Source: Caldithrix sp. (GTDB lineage Bacteria; Zhuqueibacterota; Zhuqueibacteria; Oceanimicrobiales; Oceanimicrobiaceae). From it: DNA of 9,630 bases. Location of the stretch: assembly GCA_004357015.1 (NCBI GenBank), contig SMXE01000020.1, positions 1 through 9,630 on the forward strand, given 5' to 3'. Positions 1 through 6,405 of the stretch are shown here, piece by piece. Every line of letters begins with the position of its first letter. Position 1 is the first letter of the stretch. The position numbers and the translations under genes are program-made. The notes below the pieces were generated by a model. It ran no database searches. It was given only the letters and a program-made list of their open reading frames with translations, and was not told where the DNA came from.

Positions 1-1
1 C

Positions 2-394
2 GCGACAAAGATAAGTTTGCCAAATGTGAACAAGATTTTGCTCGACGCGCCCTGCAGCGGACTGGGCGTCCTGTCTAAAAGGTCCGACCTGCGTTGGCGG
101 CGGCAACCTGAGGATATCAATAAAATTCAGGAGGTGCAACGACGTCTCCTGAGAAAAGCGGCAGAACTTCTGGCGCCTGGCGGCGTTTTGATCTACAGCA
201 CGTGCACTCTGGAACCTGAAGAAACCGAGTTGTTGATAGAAGACTTTCTGCGACAGCACGTGGATTGTGAAATTGATGCTGCCTTTTGCCCAAGCATTTC
301 AGGCATCGAATCCGACGGTGGCTTTTGGAGAACGCTGCCATTTCTGCATGACATGGACGGCAGCTTTTCGGTCCGAATTATCAAGCACAAGTAA
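2..394 (+). CDS. rsmB: 16S rRNA m5C967 methyltransferase RsmB (C-terminal part, 5' end outside window)
   Basis: This is the C-terminal part of an RsmB/NOP2/Sun-family rRNA cytosine-5 methyltransferase, which uses SAM to methylate a cytosine of 16S rRNA (C967 in E. coli). The frame is open from the left edge, so the gene starts outside the window. The TTG at 17 is only an internal codon. Two family signatures are visible. One is DAPCSGLG, with the motif IV cysteine codon at 53-55. The other is YSTCTLEPEE, with the motif VI catalytic cysteine codon at 203-205. The linker RSDLRWRR between them is typical of RsmB. The end (HDMDGSFSVRIIK) matches the usual closing DGFF-A-R strand, with the first Phe replaced by Ser. 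The next gene starts within 2-14 bases, which suggests one operon. The family call is secure; the exact RsmB subtype is inferred from the motifs and context. Confidence 0.95.
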   Translation, partial: ATKISLPNVNKILLDAPCSGLGVLSKRSDLRWRRQPEDINKIQEVQRRLLRKAAELLAPGGVLIYSTCTLEPEETELLIEDFLRQHVDCEIDAAFCPSISGIESDGGFWRTLPFLHDMDGSFSVRIIKHK

Positions 395-408
395 TTTTGG
401 CAGACGAA

Positions 409-1179
409 ATGGTGAAATTTAAGGAATACATCGGTCAGATTTTTACATCAAAAAGGATTGTATCCGGGATCATTGTACTGTTCGCAGTTTTCACGATTAT
501 CGTGATCTTCGATCAAGTCATCATGCCATGGTACACCAAACATGGTGAGGCGCACGTTGTGCCAGCGGTGGTTGCAAAACGCTATGAAGCCGCCAGAGAA
601 ATCCTTGAGACCCAGGGCCTGAAGGCGATCAAAGCAGGAGAGAAGCACGACCCGAATCTCCCATTCGGCTACGTGGTGGAACAGAATCCGCGGGCAAACC
701 GTCTCGTAAAAAAAGACCGGCGTGTTTATTTGACCATAAGCGTTGGAGAACGCGAAATCCAAACACCAAATCTGGTCGGACTTTCGGAAAACAATGCGCG
801 TGAGCGGCTCAAGAGTGTGAGCCTGCGGCTAGGCGAGGTTGACTATGAGTATATTCCCAATGAGCTCGCCGATGTCGTGGTCGCGCAGTCAGAGGCGCCA
901 ACCACTCTGGTGAAAGTTAACAGTGTCATCAAGATCACAGTCAGCCTCGGTAAACCAACTGCAAACGTTACCGTGCCTTCTGTGTTCGGCAAGACGCTGG
1001 GCGCGGCGAAGCGGGAGATCAAGAAAGCCGGATTGGTGGTCGGACAAATCAGCTACCGTATCAGCGAGCAATTCTTGCCAAGCACCGTCATCAACCAGTC
1101 GCTCGAAGTCGGCATGATTGTTCGTCACGGTGAACCACTGGACTTGTTAGTAACCGTCGTCAGCAATCAGGAGCCATAG
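409..1179 (+). CDS. Membrane-anchored protein with three PASTA domains
   Basis: This protein has about 256 residues. It has a short basic cytoplasmic N-terminus, one membrane helix (about residues 17-40, IVSGIIVLFAVFTIIVIF) and three successive PASTA repeats (about 47-113, 115-181 and 186-252) that would face the periplasm or cell surface. The repeats carry the usual hallmarks: VP or TPN-L-G openings, EA/ARE-L helices, V-QSP-like turns (VVEQNPRA, VVAQSEAP, VINQSLEV) and a closing I-V-SLG strand. PASTA repeats bind peptidoglycan fragments or act as spacers in Ser/Thr kinases and penicillin-binding proteins. Here there is no kinase or transpeptidase domain. I chose the ATG at 409. A TTG at 397 in the same frame would add four residues, and neither start has a clear Shine-Dalgarno site. 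The gene follows rsmB directly and ends 4 bases before rpe. The cell-envelope role is inferred; the domains are clear. Confidence 0.9.
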   Translation: MVKFKEYIGQIFTSKRIVSGIIVLFAVFTIIVIFDQVIMPWYTKHGEAHVVPAVVAKRYEAAREILETQGLKAIKAGEKHDPNLPFGYVVEQNPRANRLVKKDRRVYLTISVGEREIQTPNLVGLSENNARERLKSVSLRLGEVDYEYIPNELADVVVAQSEAPTTLVKVNSVIKITVSLGKPTANVTVPSVFGKTLGAAKREIKKAGLVVGQISYRISEQFLPSTVINQSLEVGMIVRHGEPLDLLVTVVSNQEP

Positions 1180-1183
1180 TCCC

Positions 1184-1852
1184 ATGATCATTATCGCCCC
1201 TTCCATTCTTTCGGCTGACTTCTCCTGTCTGCACGAACAGATCAAAGTAGCAGAGGACGCAGGCGCTGACTGGTTCCACCTGGATATCATGGATGGTCAT
1301 TTCGTGCCAAACATCACTTTTGGCCCGATGGTGGTTGAAGCCGTGCGTAAGAGCACGCAAAAATGTCTGGACGTCCACCTGATGATCGAGAATCCCGACC
1401 AGCACATTGAAGATTTTGTAACCGCCGGGGCAGACATTGTTACGGTGCACGTGGAAGCGACCAAACACCTGAGCAGGTCGCTGAGCCTCATCAGACACGC
1501 GGGCGCGAAAGCCGGCGTGGCGCTGAACCCCGCAACGCCAGCAGTTTTGCTTGAGGAGGCACTTTCGGATGTGGATTTGATCTTGGCGATGACGGTCAAC
1601 CCGGGATTCGGTGGGCAGCGATTCATTGCGAGTGTTTTGCCAAAAGTAGAGCAAATTTCGAACTTGATCAAGGGAAGCGGCGCATCCATTTTTCTCGAAG
1701 TGGATGGCGGGCTAGACCTCAAGACAGCACCGGCAGTGATAAAGGCAGGCGCCAATATACTGGTTGCCGGGTCTGCGATCTTTGGAAAACCTGAAATCGG
1801 CGAGGCCGTCAAGGCTTTCAAGAAAATTGCACGATCAGAGGTGCTGGTTTGA
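1184..1852 (+). CDS. rpe: Ribulose-phosphate 3-epimerase
   Basis: This enzyme interconverts D-ribulose 5-phosphate and D-xylulose 5-phosphate in the non-oxidative pentose phosphate pathway or Calvin cycle. It is cytosolic. The 222 residues form one complete TIM barrel of normal family length. Visible signatures are APSILSAD (5-12), HLDIMDGHFVPN (32-43), DVHLMI (63-68), MTVNPGFGGQ (136-145), EVDGG (172-176) and VAGSAIF (194-200). The expected metal ligands and catalytic acids are present as H32, D34, H65 and D174. The ATG at 1184 is preceded by CAGGAG inside the end of the PASTA gene, at good spacing. The 4-base gap to that gene suggests translational coupling. Nothing in the sequence separates a Calvin-cycle role from a housekeeping one, and no neighbouring gene points to carbon fixation. 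Confidence 0.98.
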   Translation: MIIIAPSILSADFSCLHEQIKVAEDAGADWFHLDIMDGHFVPNITFGPMVVEAVRKSTQKCLDVHLMIENPDQHIEDFVTAGADIVTVHVEATKHLSRSLSLIRHAGAKAGVALNPATPAVLLEEALSDVDLILAMTVNPGFGGQRFIASVLPKVEQISNLIKGSGASIFLEVDGGLDLKTAPAVIKAGANILVAGSAIFGKPEIGEAVKAFKKIARSEVLV

Positions 1853-1877
1853 AAGCTGCCTACGCTTGCATAAAGAC

Positions 1878-1906
1878 TTGACAAATTCCACCACTTTGAC
1901 TATATT
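1878..1906 (+). promoter_or_regulatory. Sigma-70-type promoter of the cold-shock gene
   Basis: TTGACA at 1878-1883 (a perfect -35) is separated by exactly 17 bases from TATATT at 1901-1906 (a 5/6 -10). Transcription would start near 1913, giving a leader of about 40 bases before the cold-shock ATG. That is much shorter than the long thermosensitive cspA leader of E. coli. The site lies just after the rpe stop codon and makes the cold-shock gene independent of the upstream operon. Confidence 0.85.
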
Positions 1907-1953
1907 TTCGATTATGATTTCGATGCTTGTTCTTTTAGGAGGAGGAAGTACAA

Positions 1954-2157
1954 ATGGTTAAAGGTCGTGTTAAATGGTTCAACGATCACAAGGGATATGG
2001 GTTTATCGAGCAGGATGGAGGCGAAGACGTTTTTGTGCACTTTTCGGTAATCGATATGGATGGCTACAAGACGCTTCAGGAGGGCAGCGAGGTTGAGTTT
2101 GAATGTATTTCAGGCGAGAAAGGCCTGCAGGCAACCAAAGTATGCAAGCCTGCGTAG
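1954..2157 (+). CDS. Cold-shock domain protein (CspA family)
   Basis: A 67-residue single cold-shock domain protein, the normal length for the family. It binds single-stranded RNA or DNA and acts as an RNA chaperone or antiterminator. Both nucleic-acid-binding motifs are intact: RNP1 KGYGFI (13-18) and RNP2 VFVHF (26-30). Trp8 and Phe9 supply the usual stacking residues (GRVKWFN). A very strong Shine-Dalgarno site (AGGAGGAGGAAG, 1937-1948) precedes the ATG. The gene has its own promoter (1878-1906) and its own terminator (2191-2216), so it is a monocistronic unit. The sequence does not show whether it is cold-induced or constitutive. The paralogue letter (cspA, cspB and so on) cannot be assigned. 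Confidence 0.97.
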   Translation: MVKGRVKWFNDHKGYGFIEQDGGEDVFVHFSVIDMDGYKTLQEGSEVEFECISGEKGLQATKVCKPA

Positions 2158-2190
2158 AGCTCCTGCCGAAGACTCCGACTTTAACCTCTT

Positions 2191-2216
2191 AACCCCGATC
2201 TAAACATCGGGGTTTT
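2191..2216 (+). terminator. Intrinsic terminator after the cold-shock gene
   Basis: AACCCCGAT (2191-2199) and ATCGGGGTT (2206-2214) form a perfect 9-bp stem around the 6-base loop CTAAAC, followed by a short T-rich tail (TTTTGTCT from 2213). The hairpin starts 34 bases after the cold-shock stop codon. The tail is short, so some read-through into the next gene is possible. I see no other clear promoter for that gene. Confidence 0.85.
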
Positions 2217-2250
2217 GTCTGTGTGAGAGAAATGCATAGGAGCATTGAAA

Positions 2251-2685
2251 GTGAAGATTACCAAACAGGACATTGACAAGATCGCACGGGTGCTGGATGT
2301 TGAAGCCAAATTCTTTGGAAACAACTACAGATTTGTCGTGCAAAACAAGGAAGATGGTCGGAAACTGTCGCTGGAGCTTTACCCCGACATTCCGATTGGC
2401 AATGATAGTGGCACACTGATCAGTGTGTACACATTGAACGGACTCCTGCAGCTTCACTTTTGCACGGGCTTTGTTACAAGCGAAATGTTGGGCGAAGTGA
2501 CCTTTGTGGGAGAGCACCACGGACGTCTGTCCGGCTTGACCATCGAGAAGGAGGCAGGCTGCTCATTGTACGCAAATGTTGACACCAGCTTACTCTCGGG
2601 TGATTTCACGAAATTGGGCCCGGAGGTGATGCTTTCAGGCATTGCGCTTTCCCTAACCGAAGGGCTACTCCCTGCAAAGGAATAA
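2251..2685 (+). CDS. Hypothetical protein, 144 aa, unrecognised family
   Basis: I do not recognise this protein. I placed the start at GTG 2251 because AGGAG (2238-2242) lies 8 bases upstream of it. An in-frame TTG at 2245 would be only 2 bases from that site. The protein begins MKITKQDIDKIARVLDVEAK, a likely helix. It then looks rich in beta strands (YRFVVQ, KLSLELYPDI, TLISVYTLNGLLQLHF). The last third has a helical or turn region ending in GLLPAKE. There is no signal peptide, membrane segment or metal-binding motif; the two cysteines (71 and 104) are far apart. The composition is acidic and soluble-looking. It sits between the cold-shock terminator and xerD with no overlap, so context does not suggest a function. 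Codon use resembles that of its neighbours, so I take it as a real gene. Confidence 0.75.
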   Translation: MKITKQDIDKIARVLDVEAKFFGNNYRFVVQNKEDGRKLSLELYPDIPIGNDSGTLISVYTLNGLLQLHFCTGFVTSEMLGEVTFVGEHHGRLSGLTIEKEAGCSLYANVDTSLLSGDFTKLGPEVMLSGIALSLTEGLLPAKE

Positions 2686-2725
2686 GAGGCGCCTCAACTC
2701 ATAATGCTGAGCGGTGTGCAGTCAG

Positions 2726-3625
2726 ATGGAAGAGTGGCTGAATGAATTTCTGCAGTTTTTGCGTGTTGAAAAGAACGCCTCACACAACACCGTAGTATCC
2801 TACCGGAATGATCTTGAGCGCTACCTGCGCCTACTTAAATCCACTGGTCTTTCGCAATTCACTAATGTGACACCCGCTCATATTTTTGAAGTCTTGAGAG
2901 AACTGAACGCGCAAGGTTTGGCGCCAGCGAGCAGTGCCCGAAATCTATCTGCGATCAGAGCGCTGCACCAATTTTTTATGCGGGAGGGATACGTCGAGCA
3001 AAACCCGGCGAGCGACATCGGATTCCCGCGGTTGATGAAATATTTGCCCGACACTTTGACCATACCCGAAATCGACTTGATTCTCAGACAACCGGATCTA
3101 GGGGGTCCGAGAGGTGTGCGCGACCGCGCTCTGCTTGAGATTTTATATGGCGCCGGTGTCCGTGTGTCTGAACTGCTTGCGCTGCGAATTTCGAACCTTT
3201 ATTTCGAAGAGGGTTTCGTGCGGGTCATTGGCAAAGGCAATAAGGAGCGCCTCGTTCCTATCGGGGAACAAGCTATTCATCATACGACTGGCTATTTGAC
3301 GCGGGTGCGAACGCAGCTCGCGAGACACCACAAGAGCTTCGATACACTGTTTCTCAATTGGCGCGGCGGGCACCTTAGTAGAATGGGCGTGTGGAAGATA
3401 CTTCGCAGTTATGTCCTACAAGCCGGGATCACAAAAAAGGTCTCCCCCCACACGCTCCGCCACTCCTTTGCAACACACTTAATCGAGGGTGGCGCGGACC
3501 TGCGCGCCGTGCAGGAAATGTTGGGGCACGCAGATATTGTAACCACGCAGATTTACACGCATTTGGACCGCGAGTATCTGAAGGAGGTGCACCGCACCTT
3601 TCATCCCAGAGAAAAGTATGGCTGA
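2726..3625 (+). CDS. xerD: Tyrosine recombinase XerD
   Basis: This is a site-specific tyrosine recombinase of the XerC/XerD pair that resolves chromosome dimers at dif. From ATG 2726 it has 299 residues, the typical length; a GTG at 2714 would add four. The N-terminal SAM-like core-binding domain spans about 1-90. The catalytic domain holds all six active-site residues: R146 (GAGVRVSE), K170 (GKGNKER), H242 and R245 (SPHTLRHSFATHL), H268 (LGHAD) and nucleophile Y277 (TQIYTH). Their spacing equals that of E. coli XerD with a constant two-residue offset. The ending LKEVHRTFHPR also resembles XerD more than XerC. Its stop overlaps the birA start by 8 bases. A mobile-element integrase is unlikely, given the XerD-like length and the lack of mobile genes or att repeats nearby. 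Confidence 0.93.
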   Translation: MEEWLNEFLQFLRVEKNASHNTVVSYRNDLERYLRLLKSTGLSQFTNVTPAHIFEVLRELNAQGLAPASSARNLSAIRALHQFFMREGYVEQNPASDIGFPRLMKYLPDTLTIPEIDLILRQPDLGGPRGVRDRALLEILYGAGVRVSELLALRISNLYFEEGFVRVIGKGNKERLVPIGEQAIHHTTGYLTRVRTQLARHHKSFDTLFLNWRGGHLSRMGVWKILRSYVLQAGITKKVSPHTLRHSFATHLIEGGADLRAVQEMLGHADIVTTQIYTHLDREYLKEVHRTFHPREKYG

Positions 3626-4436
3626 AGGTAACGCGCTACATGACAAGAGCCTCCAGGCAACCGAAATCGAGGCTGACGTGGCGAAACAAGGCGGGCTCCT
3701 CGGCCGAAAAGTGTTCGCCCTTGATTGTGTAACATCCACAAACGAAGTGGCAAGGAAACTAGGGAACGAAGGTTATCCCGAAGGCACTCTTGTGATCGCC
3801 GAAGAGCAGTCGTCTGGAAAGGGGAGATACGAGCGCAGCTGGTTCTCGCCCCCGCACAAAGGTCTCTGGTTCTCGATGATTTTGCGTCCGCAAACGCAGC
3901 ATGACAAAATCAGTCTTCTTACTCTCCTGGCCGGTCTTGCCATTGCCAATGCCGTTGAGCAAACCCTACAGTTGGCGCCGTCAATCAAATGGCCAAATGA
4001 TCTACTTTTCGACGGCCAGAAATTTTGTGGCGTTCTGGCTGAAGGCCAATCTGTGGGGAATAGCGTGGCTTTTATTGTGCTTGGAATTGGGATTAATGTC
4101 AACCATAAGATGGGCGACTTTCCTGAGGAATTACAACCCACGGCAACCTCGTTACGGATCAAGGCAGGCAGGCCTGTCGGGCGCGCCGCATTGCTCTCGT
4201 GCATACTGAGCTCGTTTGAAGAGTTGTACTCGAATTTTAATAAGGGAAACCATGCCGAGGCTGTACGTGCCTGGGAGAAGCGCTGTCCATGGGTGGCAAA
4301 GAGAGCTCAGATTCACATCGACAACCGGGTCATCGAGGGTGTATTCGAAGGGATCGACAGATTGGGGAGGGCACGCTTGAGATTGGTAAATGGAGAGCTT
4401 GCTGTGCTGACTGCAGGTGAGTTAGGGACCGCTTAA
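3618..4436 (+). CDS. birA: Biotin--[acetyl-CoA-carboxylase] ligase, monofunctional
   Basis: This enzyme activates biotin with ATP to biotinyl-AMP and transfers it to the lysine of biotin carboxyl carrier protein, which supports fatty acid synthesis. The 272 residues cover the catalytic domain (about 30-205: CVTSTNE, the SSGKGRYERSW biotin loop, SIKWPNDLL, KFCGVLAEG, VLGIGINVN). A small SH3-like C-terminal domain follows (about 225-270). There is no N-terminal winged helix, so this is a class I, non-repressor form. The biotin loop differs from the usual GRGRxGR: here it is G67-K-G-R-Y-E-R73, with Lys for the second residue and Glu for the penultimate Gly. Lys124 in KWPND is kept. The ATG lies inside the last codons of xerD, which points to translational coupling. 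No clear terminator follows. Confidence 0.93.
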   Translation: MAEGNALHDKSLQATEIEADVAKQGGLLGRKVFALDCVTSTNEVARKLGNEGYPEGTLVIAEEQSSGKGRYERSWFSPPHKGLWFSMILRPQTQHDKISLLTLLAGLAIANAVEQTLQLAPSIKWPNDLLFDGQKFCGVLAEGQSVGNSVAFIVLGIGINVNHKMGDFPEELQPTATSLRIKAGRPVGRAALLSCILSSFEELYSNFNKGNHAEAVRAWEKRCPWVAKRAQIHIDNRVIEGVFEGIDRLGRARLRLVNGELAVLTAGELGTA

Positions 4437-4556
4437 ACGCCCGCCTTAGGAAGAAAATACCCATACATTAGTCACATATCGGTCGCTTTTCGTGCAAGTC
4501 GCATTGTTATTGACCATTAGGAACTCTGCTGAGCAAGCAAGTTCATAAGGCATAAG

Positions 4557-4562
4557 TATAAT
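4557..4562 (+). promoter_or_regulatory. Candidate -10 element upstream of the response regulator
   Basis: A perfect TATAAT sits in an AT-rich stretch, 122 bases before the regulator's ATG. No convincing -35 exists 16-18 bases upstream: the sequence there is CAAGCA-like. A TTGACC at 4510-4515 is 41 bases away, too far to pair. If this is a promoter, it would need an activator or a weak -35. The 247-base gap between birA and the regulator (4437-4683) holds nothing else that I can support. Confidence 0.35.
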
Positions 4563-4683
4563 AATAATTGCGATGTAGTGCATGTCGAAACTGAGGCACA
4601 TTTCTTGCACACGAAACTCATGGCTAAGTATCTATGAATTTGAGTCTTACAAATTAATTTCATCCCGGAGTCAACTGAATTTC

Positions 4684-6081
4684 ATGAGTACACCCAACAT
4701 ACTTGTTGTGGACGATGAGCCGATTATTTGCGATATGCTGTGTCAGGTTCTCAAACGGAAAGACTATCGGATAGATGTAGCACAGGATGGTAAATCTGCC
4801 ATCGAAGCGTTGAACAAGAAGCAGTACGACCTTGTAGTGACAGACGTTTATCTCCCGGACTTAAACGGAATCGAGATCCTCAAGACCGCTAAGCAGATTG
4901 ATCCAGAAACGGGTGTGATCGTCATCACCGCGCACAGTTCTGTCGAAAGTGCGGTGGAGGCGATGAAAGTTGGGGCGTATGACTACCTCACAAAGGACTT
5001 TTCTCTTGACGAAATAGAAGTTACTGTAGCAAAATTCTTTAAGTACCAGGAGCTCGTTAAAGAGAATAAGCTCCTCAGATACGAACTTGGCACCCGTTAC
5101 GGCATCCGAAACATTATTGGCAACAGCCCTGAAATACAAAGGGTTTTCGAGACTGTTGAGATGGTCGCACCGGCGAATGCAACAGTTTTGATTGAGGGCG
5201 CAAGTGGCACAGGCAAGGAGCTTATTGCCAAGGCGATTCACCAATGCAGCCAAAGGCACGACAAACCGTTCATCAAGTTAAACTGTGCAGCGATCCCGGA
5301 AGGCCTGATGGAAAGTGAGCTCTTTGGACACGAAAAAGGTGCGTTTACGGGCGCTGTTCGAAGCACTAAGGGTAGGTTCGAATTGGCAGACGGTGGCACG
5401 CTCCTTCTCGATGAAGTAAGTGAAATAAAACCCAGTCTGCAGGCAAAATTGCTGCGTGTGCTACAGGAAAAAGAGTTTGAGAAAGTCGGCAATCCCGAGA
5501 CGGTCGAGATTGATGTACGTATCATCGCAACAACCAATCGCGATTTGAGGACCGAGGTCGCTGCCGGCACATTCCGAGAGGACCTTTTCTATAGGCTAAA
5601 TGTGGTGCCGATACAGTTGCCAACCTTGAAACAGCGGATCGAGGACATGCCTCTCTTGATTGATCATTTTATCGAAAAATATTCGAAAGAAAACAACCGG
5701 AGCATCAACGGTATTGATGAAGAAGCGCTGAGGCAAATGATGAATTATGATTGGCCTGGCAACGTACGCGAGTTGGAAAATACCATTGAGCGGGCTATTA
5801 TTCTTTGCAGGACTGAGCGGTTGCAGGCGAAGAACCTGTTCTTTGGCAGTGAAAGAGACGCTGTGATGCCAGACGAAAACTCATCCTCCTTACCGAGCAG
5901 TTTAACATTGCGCCAAATGGGAAAAAAACTGATCCTGAAAACGCTCGAAGAGCAAAATGGCAACCGTACCTGGGCCGCAGAGAAACTCGGGATCAGTATT
6001 AGAACACTGCGGAACAAACTACACGAATATCGAAAAGATGATCCTGATATCAAAATCCCCGGTGACGCTGGTTCGGGGTAG
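4684..6081 (+). CDS. Sigma-54-dependent response regulator, NtrC family
   Basis: A 465-residue transcription activator of the NtrC/AtoC/FlrC class. A receiver domain (about 4-118) has acidic pocket D10-D11, phospho-acceptor D54 (VVTDVYLP), T82 and K104. The sigma-54 AAA+ domain (about 143-375) shows Walker A GASGTGKE (172-179), the sigma-54-contacting GAFTGA loop (219-224), Walker B GGTLLLDE (237-244) and WPGNVRELENTIERA. A Fis-type helix-turn-helix (about 426-450, NRTWAAEKLGISIRTLRNKL) closes it. All key residues are intact, so it should respond to phosphorylation and open sigma-54 promoters. I chose ATG 4684, where the receiver begins; an upstream in-frame ATG at 4582 would add 34 residues unlike any receiver. 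GGAG (4667-4670) is 13 bases away, rather far. No histidine kinase is in the window. A good sigma-54 promoter lies 221 bases past its stop, before fliA, suggesting a flagellar regulator of FlrC/FleR type (inference). Confidence 0.95.
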   Translation: MSTPNILVVDDEPIICDMLCQVLKRKDYRIDVAQDGKSAIEALNKKQYDLVVTDVYLPDLNGIEILKTAKQIDPETGVIVITAHSSVESAVEAMKVGAYDYLTKDFSLDEIEVTVAKFFKYQELVKENKLLRYELGTRYGIRNIIGNSPEIQRVFETVEMVAPANATVLIEGASGTGKELIAKAIHQCSQRHDKPFIKLNCAAIPEGLMESELFGHEKGAFTGAVRSTKGRFELADGGTLLLDEVSEIKPSLQAKLLRVLQEKEFEKVGNPETVEIDVRIIATTNRDLRTEVAAGTFREDLFYRLNVVPIQLPTLKQRIEDMPLLIDHFIEKYSKENNRSINGIDEEALRQMMNYDWPGNVRELENTIERAIILCRTERLQAKNLFFGSERDAVMPDENSSSLPSSLTLRQMGKKLILKTLEEQNGNRTWAAEKLGISIRTLRNKLHEYRKDDPDIKIPGDAGSG

Positions 6082-6405
6082 GCAAAGTTGTGCTACCGTA
6101 GGCAATTTATTCCCACTTTAACTCTCCTTCTAAAAGAATTTCTTCCCACAATCTATTCTTCTGCACTTCGGTACTACTTGCAAAGTCACAAATATTAAGC
6201 TTTCTAACATTTTGGACTTAAACAGCTTAGAGGCCAATAGTACGTCCTATCATTCGGAAATTTGTTAGGTCAGGGCTGGGCCGCGGGCGCCGCCACGTGG
6301 GTGGCATGGATGTTGCCGAAGTCACCGCGTCGTCTTTAAGAAACGGTCAGGTATCTCCACAATCAACCATCCTGTTGTGAAGCAAGTAACCGGAGTAAGT
6401 GTGGC
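6082..6405 (+). other. Intergenic region between the NtrC-type regulator and fliA
   Basis: This 324-base gap has no credible gene. From left to right it holds several things. A weak 5-bp hairpin with a non-T tail sits at 6077-6097, overlapping the regulator's stop codon. The 8-base word GTAGGCAA occurs twice, 20 bases apart (6078 and 6098). An AT-rich stretch follows, with short inverted repeats: TTCT-AAA-AGAA at 6128-6138, and TAAGCT at 6196-6201 facing AGCTTA at 6224-6229. An abrupt GC-rich patch lies at 6271-6305. The sigma-54 promoter is at 6302-6316, followed by the fliA leader, which has a possible weak hairpin (CACAA 6358-6362 with TTGTG 6375-6379). Activator sites would be expected in the AT-rich half, but I cannot name one. 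Confidence 0.6.
6302..6316 (+). promoter_or_regulatory. Sigma-54 (RpoN) promoter upstream of fliA
   Basis: TGGCAT-GGATG-TTGC fits the sigma-54 consensus TGGCAC-N5-TTGC. It has the invariant GG (6303-6304) and GC (6315-6316) exactly 10 bases apart, with one mismatch (T for C) in the -24 block. Transcription would start near 6328, leaving a leader of about 78 bases before the fliA ATG. The position between a GAFTGA-bearing activator gene and a flagellar sigma gene, in the right direction, strengthens the call. The match was made by eye. Confidence 0.75.

Noticed and set aside
1160..1884. Two long - strand frames (164 and 195 codons) opposite rpe
   Set aside because: They mirror rpe, a full-length conserved enzyme with all active-site residues, and are typical antisense shadows.
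2726..3625. Phage or integron integrase, implying a mobile element
   Set aside because: Length, residue spacing and ending match XerD, and there are no att-like repeats, tRNA or other mobile genes beside it.
3391..3732. A + strand frame of 113 codons across the xerD-birA junction
   Set aside because: It overlaps both conserved genes in another frame and its translation is Arg/Pro/Ser-rich low-quality sequence.
4489..4610. Inverted repeat GTGCAAG / CTTGCAC before the response regulator
   Set aside because: Seven bases separated by over 100 bases is expected by chance, and no other element supports it.
6077..6097. Terminator after the response regulator
   Set aside because: The stem is only 5 bp (GGTAG/CTACC) with an 11-base loop and no following T run.
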